DNA of 34,661 nt from the NCBI GenBank assembly GCA_020851995.1, contig JADZBO010000248.1:1-34661 (forward strand), read 5' to 3'. Below the pieces are notes generated by a model. It was not told the DNA's origin. It saw nothing but the letters and a program-made list of their open reading frames with translations, and did not search any database. This document shows positions 25,627 through 34,407 of the stretch, one piece after another (position 1 is the first letter of the stretch; every line of letters starts with the position of its first letter). The position numbers and the translations under genes were made by a program. The stretch is from Burkholderiaceae bacterium (GTDB lineage: Bacteria > Pseudomonadota > Gammaproteobacteria > Burkholderiales > Burkholderiaceae_B).

Positions 25627-27738
25627 ATGCCCAAGCAAGCTGCCACGCCAACCCGGCGCAAGCCGGGCGCCGCGCGCGAATCGACTCGCGGCGCAGGCGT
25701 CTCGCTCGCAGAGAAGTTCCGCAGACTGGGGTTAGTGGATCCGCAGGATCTGGTCATGCACCTGCCTCTGCGCTACGAGGATGAAACCCGTGTCCAGCCG
25801 ATCGCGAGTTTGCGGCCTGGTCTGCCAGGCCAGGTCGAGGGCGAAGTCCTGCGCAGCGATGTCTCCTACCGACCGCGTCGCCAACTCGTCGCAACCCTGC
25901 GTGACGACACCGGCGAACTCAGTCTGCGATGGCTGACGTTCTATCCGAGTCAGCTGCAACAGATGCAGGCGGGACGCCGCTGGCGGGTACGCGGCGAAGT
26001 TCGCGGCGGTTACTTCGGTCTTGAGATGATCCACCCGCGCATCACAGTCGCGGATGCGCCGCTTCCTGTGTCGCTGACCCCAATCTACCCGACGACCGAG
26101 GGGTTGGCCCAGGTGAGCCTGCGCCGCGCGATCGCGGGCGCTCTGATGCAGTGCCCGCTGGACGATACGCTGCCGGCAACACTCGTTGATCGCCTTTCCC
26201 TCATGCCTTTCGCCCAGGCAATCAAGATCCTCCACAGCCCTTCGCCCGCTGACGACGCGGATTCGCTGATGGAACACACACACCCGGCCTGGCTGCGGGT
26301 CAAGTTCGACGAACTGCTCGCGCAACAGTTATCGCTTGCGGCCGCGCGGGAGGCAAGGCGTGCGAAAAAGGCACCCATCCTGGCGGTCAGACCAGGCAAA
26401 GCATCCCTTTGCGCCCGTTTGGTGAAGGTCCTGGGATTCGATCTGACCGAGGCGCAGCAACGGGTGATCAGCGAAATCAGCGCCGATCTGGCGCTTTCGT
26501 ATCCGATGCACCGTTTGCTCCAGGGCGATGTCGGCAGCGGCAAGACCGTCGTGGCCGCGATGGCCGCAATGCAGGCCATCGACGCCGGCATGCAAGTCGC
26601 CGTCATGGCACCGACCGAAATACTGGCCGAGCAGCATTACCAGAAGATGCGCGTCTGGTGCGAAGCGCTCGGAATCGAGGTGCGCTGGCTCACGGGAAGC
26701 ATGCCGGCACGTGCGCGGCGGGGTGCCGTGGAGGCGATTGCCTCCGGGCAGGCGCGCCTGGTGATCGGAACGCAGGCGCTGATCCAGGATTCAGTCCGTT
26801 TTTGCAATCTCGGCCTCGTGGTCGTTGACGAACAGCATCGCTTCGGTGTCGCACAGCGACTGGATCTCACCCGTAAGGGCGAGGCTGATGCTGGTGGGGC
26901 AGGGGACCCGGAACTGGTACCGCACCAGCTGACCATGAGCGCGACGCCCATCCCGCGCACCCTGGCCATGACGTTCTTTGCCGATCTCGAAGTCTCCTCC
27001 ATCGATGGCATGCCGCCAGGCCGCAAGCCTGTCACGACCAAGCTGGTCTCGAGCGAACGCCGCGCCGAAATCATTGCTCACGTGATGCGTGCGGCAGCAG
27101 CGGGCACACAGACCTACTGGGTCTGTCCGCTCATCGAGGAAAGCGAGGCACTCGATTTGCAGACTGCGGTCGATACACATGCCGCGCTCGCGCTGGCAAT
27201 GCCGGGGCTGGCAGTAGGCCTTGTCCACGGTCGCATGCCCACGGCGGAAAAAGCGGGCGTCATGCGCGCTTTCCGAAACGGGGAAATCAGCGTGCTCGTC
27301 GCAACAACGGTCATTGAGGTCGGGGTGGATGTTCCGAATGCCGCGCTGATGGTTGTCGAGCACGCGGAGCGCTTCGGGCTTGCCCAGTTGCATCAGCTGC
27401 GCGGACGCGTGGGTCGAGGTCAGGCGCAATCGGTGTGTGTGCTGATGTTCCAGGCGCCGCTCTCGATGCTCGCGCGCGAGCGCCTGCGCGCCATGTACGA
27501 AACCCAGGATGGATTTGAGATCGCCCAGCGCGATCTTGACCTCCGGGGACCCGGGGAGTTACTGGGCTCGAGGCAGTCGGGCATGGCACTGCTGAAGTTT
27601 GCCGATCTGGCGCAGGACGGCGCATTGGTCCGTGCAGCAAGAGAGGCCGCGATCGAATTGCGCCGTGACGAGCCGGCAATCGTGATCCGTCACCTCGCAC
27701 GCTGGATGCGCGGTCGGGAAGATTTTCTACGCAGCTGA
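25627..27738 (+). CDS. recG: ATP-dependent DNA helicase RecG
   Basis: 703 residues, normal for RecG, which remodels stalled replication forks and Holliday junctions. The N-terminal wedge domain (about 20-210) has MHLPLRYED near residue 40. Helicase motifs follow: Walker A GDVGSGKT near 302-309, the DEQH box in VVDEQHRFGVAQR, motif III MSATPIPRTLAM, and the C-terminal RDLDLRGPGELLGSRQSG typical of RecG. ATG 25627 is preferred over a TTG three codons upstream. It is followed 74 bp later by oxyR on the same strand, an arrangement also known in other proteobacteria such as Pseudomonas (oxyR-recG). Confidence 0.96.
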   Translation: MPKQAATPTRRKPGAARESTRGAGVSLAEKFRRLGLVDPQDLVMHLPLRYEDETRVQPIASLRPGLPGQVEGEVLRSDVSYRPRRQLVATLRDDTGELSLRWLTFYPSQLQQMQAGRRWRVRGEVRGGYFGLEMIHPRITVADAPLPVSLTPIYPTTEGLAQVSLRRAIAGALMQCPLDDTLPATLVDRLSLMPFAQAIKILHSPSPADDADSLMEHTHPAWLRVKFDELLAQQLSLAAAREARRAKKAPILAVRPGKASLCARLVKVLGFDLTEAQQRVISEISADLALSYPMHRLLQGDVGSGKTVVAAMAAMQAIDAGMQVAVMAPTEILAEQHYQKMRVWCEALGIEVRWLTGSMPARARRGAVEAIASGQARLVIGTQALIQDSVRFCNLGLVVVDEQHRFGVAQRLDLTRKGEADAGGAGDPELVPHQLTMSATPIPRTLAMTFFADLEVSSIDGMPPGRKPVTTKLVSSERRAEIIAHVMRAAAAGTQTYWVCPLIEESEALDLQTAVDTHAALALAMPGLAVGLVHGRMPTAEKAGVMRAFRNGEISVLVATTVIEVGVDVPNAALMVVEHAERFGLAQLHQLRGRVGRGQAQSVCVLMFQAPLSMLARERLRAMYETQDGFEIAQRDLDLRGPGELLGSRQSGMALLKFADLAQDGALVRAAREAAIELRRDEPAIVIRHLARWMRGREDFLRS

Positions 27739-27812
27739 AATAAGGACGCGCGCGTCGCGTAACGCGGCATCCCCTCAGCCAATGAGCGCAATCGAAGTTG
27801 AAAGGAGTCTCT

Positions 27813-28757
27813 ATGACACTCACTGAACTCAGGTACATCGTCGCGGTTGCCCGCGAACGTCATTTTGGTCGCGCCGCAGAGGCCTGCTTCGTCAGCCAGC
27901 CCACGCTGTCGGTCGCCATCCGCAAACTCGAGAGTGAGCTGGGCGTCACGATGTTCGAGCGCGGCGGCACCGAGGTGGGTGTCACCGCGATCGGGCAACA
28001 GTTGGTCACCCAGGCGCAGAAAGTGCTGGAGGAAAGCGCGAATCTCAAAGAAATGGCGCGCCTTGGCCACGATCCGCTGGCCGGCACCCTGCGCGTAGGC
28101 ATCATCTACACGATCGGGCCCTATCTGCTGCCGCGCCTGGTGCCGAACCAGATCGAACGTGTCCCACAAATGCCGCTGGTGTTGCAGGAAAACTTCACGG
28201 TCAAGCTGATCGAACTGTTGCGACAGGGGGAAATCGATTGCGCGATCATGGCGCTGCCCCTGCCTGAGGCCGGGCTGGTGCTGCAACCGCTTTACGACGA
28301 GCCGTTTTATGTCGCGGTTCCCGCTGCCCACCCATGGGCTCAGCGTAAAGCCATTCCCGCCGATGAACTCAAGCAGCAAAACATGCTGTTGCTGGGCAGC
28401 GGTCATTGTTTTCGCGATCAGGTACTGGAGGTCTGCCCTGAGCTTTCGCGCTTTGCCGCGACCAGTGACGGCATACAGCGAACCTTTGAGGGTTCGTCGC
28501 TCGAAACGATACGTCACATGGTAGCGGCGGGCGTTGGCATCACCGTACTGCCAGCCACATCGATCGTTTCCGAGGACAAGGCCAACAAGTTGTTGCGTTA
28601 CATTCCGTTTGAAAAGCCTGCGCCGCTGCGGCGGGTGGTGCTTGCCTGGCGCAAGAGCTTTACGCGGGTAGCCGCGGTCCACGCGCTCGCCGAGACCATC
28701 TACGCGACGGCCTTGCCCGGCGTCCAAATGCTCAAGGACGACGTCGCCAGGCAGTGA
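27813..28757 (+). CDS. oxyR: OxyR, hydrogen peroxide-sensing LysR regulator
   Basis: 314 residues. The helix-turn-helix segment RHFGRAAEACFVSQPTLS is close to that of E. coli OxyR, and the two redox cysteines fall at exactly residues 199 and 208 (GHCFRDQVLEVC), the same numbering as in E. coli. Peroxide forms a disulfide between them and switches the regulator on antioxidant genes. AAGGAG lies 5 bases before the ATG at 27813, which settles the start against an upstream in-frame ATG at 27798. It follows recG and precedes ubiA. No catalase or alkyl hydroperoxide reductase gene lies in the window. Confidence 0.95.
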   Translation: MTLTELRYIVAVARERHFGRAAEACFVSQPTLSVAIRKLESELGVTMFERGGTEVGVTAIGQQLVTQAQKVLEESANLKEMARLGHDPLAGTLRVGIIYTIGPYLLPRLVPNQIERVPQMPLVLQENFTVKLIELLRQGEIDCAIMALPLPEAGLVLQPLYDEPFYVAVPAAHPWAQRKAIPADELKQQNMLLLGSGHCFRDQVLEVCPELSRFAATSDGIQRTFEGSSLETIRHMVAAGVGITVLPATSIVSEDKANKLLRYIPFEKPAPLRRVVLAWRKSFTRVAAVHALAETIYATALPGVQMLKDDVARQ

Positions 28758-28867
28758 CGCGGGCCACACGGAGTCCTCGCGCACCCGTCGCAGTCGCCAC
28801 TGCAGGCGGATGTTATCCTTGCAGCGATTGACCTGATCGCCCCGGCGTGCACGTGTTTCGCCACCTG

Positions 28868-29779
28868 ATGCCCATGCAGAACATATCCGGATCTGGCTCG
28901 CAAAGCCCCATTTCGATCTCCGCACGCCTGTCGCTCTACGCGCGTCTGGTTCGTATCGACAAACCCATCGGCACGCTGCTGCTGCTTTGGCCCACGCTCT
29001 GGGCGCTCTTTGCTGCCGCTGGCGGCTGGCCACCCCCCTGGATTCTGGTTATTTTCGTGCTTGGCACCTTTCTGATGCGCTCGGCGGGTTGCGCGATGAA
29101 CGATTACTTTGACCGCGATTTTGACCGACACGTCAAACGTACCGAGCAGCGTGTCCTGACCTCGGGTCAAATCAAGCCCCGTGAAGCGTTAGTCGTTGCT
29201 GCGGTACTCGCGCTGCTCGCCTTTCTGCTGGTGTTGCCGCTGAATCGCCTGACCATCGGACTAGCCTTCGTGGCGGCCTTTCTGGCGGGATCTTATCCGC
29301 TGATGAAGCGCTTTTTCGCGATCCCTCAGGCCTATCTCGGGATCGCGTTCGGGTTTGGCATTCCGATGGCCTACGCCACGCTGCAAAATGCAGTCCCGCC
29401 AGTCGCCTGGCTGATGCTGACGGCCAATGTCTGCTGGGCGATCGCCTACGACACTGAATATGCGATGGTTGATCGCGATGATGACTTGCGGCTCGGCTTG
29501 AAGACGTCAGCAATCACCTTCGGGCGCTACGACGTCGTACTGGTCGCCTTGTTCTATGCGCTGACGATTGCGCTGCTGGCTCTGTGCGGATGGCTGCTTG
29601 GCTGGGGCTGGCCCTACGCGCTGGGCCTTGCCGGCGCGGGCGCGATTGCCCTCAGGCATGTCGGTTGGATTCGCAGCCGGGACCGCGCGGCGTGCTTTCG
29701 GGCTTTCCTGCACAACACCTGGTTTGGCTTTTCAGTGTTTGCGGGTATCTTCTTTCAGACAGTTCTTCCGGTGCGTTGA
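28868..29779 (+). CDS. ubiA: 4-hydroxybenzoate octaprenyltransferase
   Basis: 303 residues, an integral membrane prenyltransferase with eight or nine predicted membrane segments that attaches the polyprenyl tail to 4-hydroxybenzoate in ubiquinone synthesis. The first Mg-diphosphate motif NDYFDRDFD is at residues 78-86 and is followed by [14 protein letters not shown]; the second, VDRDDD, lies near residue 197. The start is either ATG 28868 or 28874. It follows oxyR by 110 bp on the same strand; a TTATCC sequence near 28813 might be a -10 element. Confidence 0.94.
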   Translation: MPMQNISGSGSQSPISISARLSLYARLVRIDKPIGTLLLLWPTLWALFAAAGGWPPPWILVIFVLGTFLMRSAGCAMNDYFDRDFDRHVKRTEQRVLTSGQIKPREALVVAAVLALLAFLLVLPLNRLTIGLAFVAAFLAGSYPLMKRFFAIPQAYLGIAFGFGIPMAYATLQNAVPPVAWLMLTANVCWAIAYDTEYAMVDRDDDLRLGLKTSAITFGRYDVVLVALFYALTIALLALCGWLLGWGWPYALGLAGAGAIALRHVGWIRSRDRAACFRAFLHNTWFGFSVFAGIFFQTVLPVR

Positions 29780-29856
29780 TGATGCTTTGTGCGACGCCTT
29801 GAACCGGATTGAACTGACCCTTTCACCCAGTCTTTACACCCACGAACGGATTTCCC

Positions 29857-30690
29857 ATGGATCACTTTCCCTCGGTCGCCTTTATCGGCGGCGGCAACAT
29901 GGCCAATGCATTGGTATCTGGCCTTCTCAACCGCCATTGCCCGTTGTCCAAGTTGCACATCATCGAGGTCGCCGAACCCTTGCAACGGCAGTGGGGCGAG
30001 CGTGGCGTGAGCGTTGTGCCATATCCTGACGAACGGCTGTCGCGCTACGACGTCTGGATCTACGCTGTCAAACCGCAGCAAATGCGTGACGTCGTTCTGG
30101 CAACACGGGAATGGCTCAGGCCGGATACCCTGGTGATCAGCATCGCCGCGGGCATTTCGATCGGATCGCTCTCGAACTGGCTGAACCAGCAGGGGCAGCC
30201 GTGGCAGCGCGTTGTGCGTTGTATGCCGAACACCCCGGCGCTGGTGGGCGAGGGCATCACCGGAATGGCGGCACCCAAATCGGTGCTTGAGCAGGATCGC
30301 GCGGTTGCCACACGCCTGCTTGAAACCGTGGGGCAGGTCGTGTGGGTGGATGACGATCAGTCGCTTGACGCGGTCACAGCGCTGTCGGGCAGCGGGCCGG
30401 CGTACGTCTTTTTGTTCCTGGAAGCCATGATCGCCGGAGGTCTGTCACTCGGACTGACGATGGATCAATCCCGCAAACTGGCGATTGCCACGCTGCACGG
30501 TGCCACTCGCCTTGCCGCCGAATCGCCAGAGTCGCCCGCCACCTTGCGCGAACGCGTGACCTCCAAAGGCGGCACCACGGCAGCCGCGCTCGATGTCTTC
30601 AATCGCGAAGGGTTCACCGACATGGTCAAGCAGGCCATGCACGCGGCCAGCACCCGGGCAGCCGAATTGTCGGTCGAGTTCGGGCGCTGA
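29857..30690 (+). CDS. proC: Pyrroline-5-carboxylate reductase
   Basis: 277 residues, typical of ProC, which reduces pyrroline-5-carboxylate to proline with NAD(P)H. The Rossmann motif FIGGGNMANALVSGLL is at residues 8-23, MPNTPALVGEG lies near 122-132, and the C-terminal dimer domain shows ALSGSGPAYVFLF and SKGGTTAAAL. The gene stands 77 bp after ubiA and converges on yeiH, with a strong inverted repeat between them. Confidence 0.96.
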   Translation: MDHFPSVAFIGGGNMANALVSGLLNRHCPLSKLHIIEVAEPLQRQWGERGVSVVPYPDERLSRYDVWIYAVKPQQMRDVVLATREWLRPDTLVISIAAGISIGSLSNWLNQQGQPWQRVVRCMPNTPALVGEGITGMAAPKSVLEQDRAVATRLLETVGQVVWVDDDQSLDAVTALSGSGPAYVFLFLEAMIAGGLSLGLTMDQSRKLAIATLHGATRLAAESPESPATLRERVTSKGGTTAAALDVFNREGFTDMVKQAMHAASTRAAELSVEFGR

Positions 30691-30713
30691 GTTCCGGGTG
30701 GTCAGGAACCACT

Positions 30714-30755
30714 GGTGGGCCTGTTTCAATCACGCGTTGCGAGACACGGCCCACC
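30714..30755. terminator. Bidirectional hairpin between proC and yeiH
   Basis: GGTGGGCC at 30714-30721 and GGCCCACC at 30748-30755 are perfect 8-bp complements, and the stem can continue inward through TGTTTC and GAGACA with one mismatch-free wobble pair after a single bulged base. The right arm ends on the base before the yeiH stop codon. No T-run follows, but position between two converging genes makes a shared terminator likely. Confidence 0.6.
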
Positions 30756-31913
30756 TTAGCCCAGCAGGGCAAAGACCCAGCGGTTGATCAGTGCGCCACC
30801 CAAGACCAGCCAGACAAACAGAATCAGCGCCAGCAAGAGAGGCTGGATGCCTGCTTTGCGTATCGACGAGATGTGGGTTGAAAGGCCGAGAGCCGCCATG
30901 GCCATGGCCAGAAAAACGTTGTCAATCTCAATCGCCGTGGTCACCACACTCTGAGGCAGCAGGTTCAGAGAATTGAACATCACCATCCCGACGAAGGCAA
31001 AGGCGAACCAGGGCACCGGCAGCTTGGCCTTGGTTGGCTTCAGATGGGATACAGTGTGCTCGCCTGACGCGGGTGAGGGTTTATTTCGCGCAGCGTGTTT
31101 GGCCTCGTCCCGGGTCAGCCAGACAGACAGCATGACAAGGAAGGGCGCCAGCATCATGACGCGAACCATCTTGGCAATCACAGCGGTATCTGCCGCCTGA
31201 GGATCCACTGAGCGTGCAGCAGCAACGACCTGCGCCACTTCATGAATGGTGGAACCGATATAGATGCCAAAACGGTCTGCACCACCCGGAATCAGTTGCC
31301 ATTGCAGGTTTAGTTGAAATAGCAGCGGGTACAAAAATATGGCGATGGTGCCGAACACCACGACCGTCGCCACGGCGACGGTCACCTGCTCGGCGCGGGC
31401 CTTGACCACCGGCTCGGCAGCCATCACTGCAGCGGCGCCACAGATCGAACTGCCCACGCCGATCAGCATGGCCGTCTTGCGATCCATGCCAAGCCATCGG
31501 ATGCCGGCAAAGCACGCTAAACCGAACGTCGATCCCAGCACCAGAGTATCGATCACCGCGCCAGCCAGCCCTACGTGACCGATATCCTGTACCGTCAGGC
31601 GCAGGCCGTACAGAATCACACCCAGGCGCAACAGCCGTTGTTTAGAAAAGTTCACCCCGGGGCCGCTGATTTCGGCCACACGCGGGAAAACCGTGTTACC
31701 CACCAGCATGCCCAGCACGATGGCCAGCGTCAGCGTGCTGATACCGTGATCCTGGAGCCAGCCGATGCGACCCAGCATCACGGCAGCCGCAGCCAGCGCT
31801 CCGCTGAGCGCCAGGCCTGGCAGCACACGCAGGAGCGACTGGATCTTAAAGCCACTGATCCGTCCGCGCGACTGCGCTGTCAAGGAGGGACGGGCGGTTA
31901 CCTTGGTGGACAT
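30756..31913 (-). CDS. yeiH: YeiH family (UPF0324) putative sulfate/sulfite-related membrane exporter
   Basis: 385 residues with about ten membrane segments. Family motifs include LRLGVILYGLRLT, GVGSSICGAAAVMA, GSTIHEVAQVVAAA and the C-terminal ALGLSTHISSIRKAG. YeiH proteins are inner-membrane proteins of uncertain transport activity. The gene is divergent from a close relative of YeiE, the LysR regulator that controls yeiH in E. coli and has been linked to sulfite, so a role in sulfur oxyanion handling is a reasonable inference. I used ATG 31913; there is no clear ribosome site, and a further in-frame extension upstream is possible but runs into AT-rich control DNA. Confidence 0.87.
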   Translation of the reverse strand: MSTKVTARPSLTAQSRGRISGFKIQSLLRVLPGLALSGALAAAAVMLGRIGWLQDHGISTLTLAIVLGMLVGNTVFPRVAEISGPGVNFSKQRLLRLGVILYGLRLTVQDIGHVGLAGAVIDTLVLGSTFGLACFAGIRWLGMDRKTAMLIGVGSSICGAAAVMAAEPVVKARAEQVTVAVATVVVFGTIAIFLYPLLFQLNLQWQLIPGGADRFGIYIGSTIHEVAQVVAAARSVDPQAADTAVIAKMVRVMMLAPFLVMLSVWLTRDEAKHAARNKPSPASGEHTVSHLKPTKAKLPVPWFAFAFVGMVMFNSLNLLPQSVVTTAIEIDNVFLAMAMAALGLSTHISSIRKAGIQPLLLALILFVWLVLGGALINRWVFALLG

Positions 31914-32036
31914 GGTGTTTTTAATATAAGCATATGCAGTAAATCGAATATAGAGGGCTGACATCTACCCGTAAAACAAATTATTTAGGTAAAATCTATC
32001 TATAAAATAGGTATAAAAGTGAACGAATAATCGATC
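31914..32036. promoter_or_regulatory. AT-rich divergent control region of yeiH and yeiE
   Basis: This 123-bp gap is strikingly AT-rich compared with the rest of the window. It contains the dyad CTAT-AAA-ATAG at 32000-32010 and repeated TAGGTA/TAAAA elements at 31986-32018. LysR regulators usually bind their own divergent promoter, so a YeiE operator is expected here, but I cannot fix its borders. Confidence 0.5.
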
Positions 32037-32975
32037 ATGGATGCATTGCGCCTTACGCTGCGTCAACTTCAGATATTTGTGGCAGTCGCTCAAACCGGCA
32101 GTACGACGGCGGCCAGCGTGCAAATTGCCCTGTCGCAATCAGCCACCAGTTCTGCCATCAAGGAACTCGAGCGCTTGCTATCGCTTCACCTCTTTGACAG
32201 AGTCGGCAAGCGTCTTCTGCTCAACGACAGCGGAAGAGCCCTGTTGCCGCGCGCGCTGGCGCTGCTGGATGGCGCCGCCGGGATCGAACAGATGTCGCAC
32301 GATGGCATGGCGCAATCTCAGTCGCTGCGAATCGGTGCCAGCACCACGATTGGTAATTTCCTGTTGCCTCGGCTTCTTGAGCAGTTTCTTCACCGGCGGC
32401 ACCAAAATACAGCCACTAGCTGGCACTCACGGGTTGTCATCAAAAATACCGAAGCGATCTGCGACGCGGTTGACCGGTTTGAACTGGATGTAGGACTGAT
32501 TGAGGGTCCCTGTCACCGGACATCGCTCAGCGTCACCCCATGGATGCAGGACGAGTTGGTGGTGGTGGGATGCCCAACCCTGTCACAGGAACCCACACAA
32601 GGCCCGGTGTCGCTGAAGACAATGCGCGATTGGGTCTGGCTCTTGCGGGAAACGGGCTCCGGTACCCGCGAGGTGACAGATCAATTGCTACTGCCGCACC
32701 TCGGATCGTACCGTCGCAGCATCGAACTTGGAAGCTCAGAGGCGATCAAGCACTCAGCGGCAGCAGGACTTGGCGTGGCGTGTCTTTCGCATTGGGTCGT
32801 GGACGACATGCTCGAGGCAAAGCTCCTGAAGCGCGTACACGCCGCGCTGCCGAAAATCACCCGGCAGTTTTGCATGGTGATTCATCGGGGCAAACAACAC
32901 ACGCCGGCATTGCTGGACTTCATCGATCAAGCCACGTCGCTTGCGCGCTCAAGACCTGCTGTGTCGCCGGAGTAA
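32037..32975 (+). CDS. yeiE: YeiE-like LysR regulator
   Basis: 312 residues. The N-terminus closely follows E. coli YeiE as I recall it: LTLRQLQIFV, GSTTAASVQIALSQSA, LFDRVGKRLLLN, PRALALLDGA and LRIGASTTIGN are all nearly the same. The rest is a LysR effector domain. It is divergent from yeiH across an AT-rich gap, as in E. coli, which strengthens the pairing. YeiE has been described as a sulfite-sensing or amino acid-responsive activator, so this pair probably answers to sulfur or nitrogen oxyanion stress. It is convergent with the GST gene, 29 bp away. Confidence 0.88.
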   Translation: MDALRLTLRQLQIFVAVAQTGSTTAASVQIALSQSATSSAIKELERLLSLHLFDRVGKRLLLNDSGRALLPRALALLDGAAGIEQMSHDGMAQSQSLRIGASTTIGNFLLPRLLEQFLHRRHQNTATSWHSRVVIKNTEAICDAVDRFELDVGLIEGPCHRTSLSVTPWMQDELVVVGCPTLSQEPTQGPVSLKTMRDWVWLLRETGSGTREVTDQLLLPHLGSYRRSIELGSSEAIKHSAAAGLGVACLSHWVVDDMLEAKLLKRVHAALPKITRQFCMVIHRGKQHTPALLDFIDQATSLARSRPAVSPE

Positions 32976-33004
32976 CTTCGCGTTTGCCCTGATGAGCAAT
33001 TCCG

Positions 33005-33616
33005 TTATTTCAAGCCTTCCGCAGCCAGCGCGGCCTGCACGCCCTTGTCGGCCTGCATGCGCGCGAAGTGCGCCTGCAGATTCGGGAATGCCGACAGATC
33101 CATCTTGAATGCACCTGCCCAGCGCAGGATCACATACAGGTAGGCATCGGCCACTGAACGGGCTTCGCCCAGCCATTCGCGACCTTCAAGCCGTTTGTTG
33201 ATCAGGGCGAACATCTCTTTGATGCGATCCGAGGCTGTCTTGCGCAACTCGTCCTGGGCGGCTTCGGTGGAGACCATGCGGGTGGCGCCAAAGAGCATGC
33301 TGAACGTCTTGTGGACATCGGAATTCAGCAGGGCAAGCCAGCGACGGGCTTCAGCGCGCGCGCGGGCCGTTGTGCCGCCGTGCACATTGGCTTGCGGATA
33401 TTGTTCAGCGATGTATTCGAGAATCGCGACATTCTGCGTCAGTGTGACATCGCCGTCGACCAGCACCGGCACTGCGCCCATCGGGTTGATGTCAGTGAAC
33501 GGTGCGGTTTTGAGACCAGCGCGGGGAACAATTTCGTATTCAAAGGGCTGGCCAGTCCACTGCAGGGTAATGTGATCGACCAGCGAGCAGGCGCCAGGGA
33601 GTCCGTAGAGTTTCAT
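33005..33616 (-). CDS. Glutathione S-transferase, beta class
   Basis: 203 residues, standard GST length. The thioredoxin-like N-domain begins MKLYGLPGACSL with the beta-class Cys10, the cis-Pro lies in MGAVPVLV, and the glutathione-contacting TQNVAILEYIAEQYP follows. The helical C-domain starts near residue 85 and contains VADAYLYVILRW. Such enzymes conjugate glutathione to electrophiles or bind it as a redox partner. The ATG at 33616 has no clear ribosome site. The reading frame stays open for a further 37 codons upstream through a 10-bp tandem repeat, but the family start is at 33616. Confidence 0.92.
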   Translation of the reverse strand: MKLYGLPGACSLVDHITLQWTGQPFEYEIVPRAGLKTAPFTDINPMGAVPVLVDGDVTLTQNVAILEYIAEQYPQANVHGGTTARARAEARRWLALLNSDVHKTFSMLFGATRMVSTEAAQDELRKTASDRIKEMFALINKRLEGREWLGEARSVADAYLYVILRWAGAFKMDLSAFPNLQAHFARMQADKGVQAALAAEGLK

Positions 33617-33640
33617 GGGTGAGACCAATCTGTAAAAGGG

Positions 33641-33696
33641 GGGGTGAAAGGGGGTGAAAAGGAGTGAAAGGGGGTGAAAAGGCGTGAAAAGGGGTG
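33641..33696. repeat. 10-bp tandem repeat in the GST leader
   Basis: Five full copies and one partial copy of a 10-bp unit, consensus GGGGTGAAAR, run from 33641 to 33696; variants are GGAGTGAAAG and GGCGTGAAAA. All purines but one base per unit sit on the plus strand. The array lies 24 bp before the GST start codon and about 120 bp before speG, so it falls in a divergent promoter gap. Ten bases is close to one helical turn, so copy number changes would alter spacing but hardly the rotational phase. Confidence 0.9.
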
Positions 33697-33818
33697 TTTG
33701 CAAGTAGCGACACACGCAAAGACACACTTTACAGCAGCCGTTTGCTCGCCGCCAATGGCCCGGGAGGACGACAATCTGCGGTTAAATTAGGTCAACTCTC
33801 ACTTTGCGGCAAGCTTCT

Positions 33819-34343
33819 ATGACCAGCCAACTGAAACTGCGCCCCCTTGAACGCGAAGACCTGCGTTTCGTTCATGATCTGGACAATAATGAATCGGTCA
33901 TGCACTATTGGTTCGAGGAAGCGTATGAAGCCTTCGTCGAGTTGTGCGACCTCTATGACAAGCACATACACGACCAAAGCGAACGTCGATTTGTCGCCGA
34001 GCTTGACAGCACGCGCGTCGGCCTGGTGGAACTGGTTGAAATCAATCACATTCACCGGCGCGCCGAATTTCAGATCATCATCGCCCCGGATCATCAGGGC
34101 AAAGGCTACGCCACCCCGGCGACCACGCTTGCCATGGATTACGCGTTCATGGTTTTGAATCTGTACAAACTCTCACTCATCGTCGACTGTAAAAACCAGC
34201 GTGCGGTCAACGTCTATAAGAAGCTCGGGTTCCAGAAGGAGGGGATTCTGAGGCACGAATTTTTTGTCGACGGCGAATATCGCGACGTGTATCGCATGGC
34301 AGCGTTTCAGCCGGAATACCTCGAAAGGCGCAAAAAGAAATAG
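33819..34343 (+). CDS. speG: Spermidine/spermine N-acetyltransferase (SpeG)
   Basis: 174 residues, GNAT fold. Long stretches match E. coli SpeG as I recall it: [67 protein letters not shown], the acetyl-CoA loop QGKGYAT and LNLYKL.LIVD. The enzyme transfers acetyl from acetyl-CoA to spermidine or spermine, easing polyamine toxicity. The match is closer than for most of its neighbours, which suggests either strong constraint or transfer. The ATG at 33819 is preferred to a TTG at 33804. It is flanked by tandem repeats on both sides and a transposon end lies 192 bp past its stop. Confidence 0.93.
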   Translation: MTSQLKLRPLEREDLRFVHDLDNNESVMHYWFEEAYEAFVELCDLYDKHIHDQSERRFVAELDSTRVGLVELVEINHIHRRAEFQIIIAPDHQGKGYATPATTLAMDYAFMVLNLYKLSLIVDCKNQRAVNVYKKLGFQKEGILRHEFFVDGEYRDVYRMAAFQPEYLERRKKK

Positions 34344-34407
34344 CCAGACGCCGTTGCCCCGATATCTGCCGGATCGATCGGGATTCCGATAGGCGGACTT
34401 TGAATTG

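Noticed and set aside
27690..29033. 447-codon open frame on the minus strand
   Set aside because: It runs antisense across recG, oxyR and ubiA, all securely identified. Its protein is rich in Arg, Gln and His as expected for a shadow frame.
33617..33727. 37-codon N-terminal extension of the GST
   Set aside because: The extension is read through the 10-bp repeat and gives a low-complexity Pro/Phe/His peptide. GST family proteins begin at the Met at 33616.
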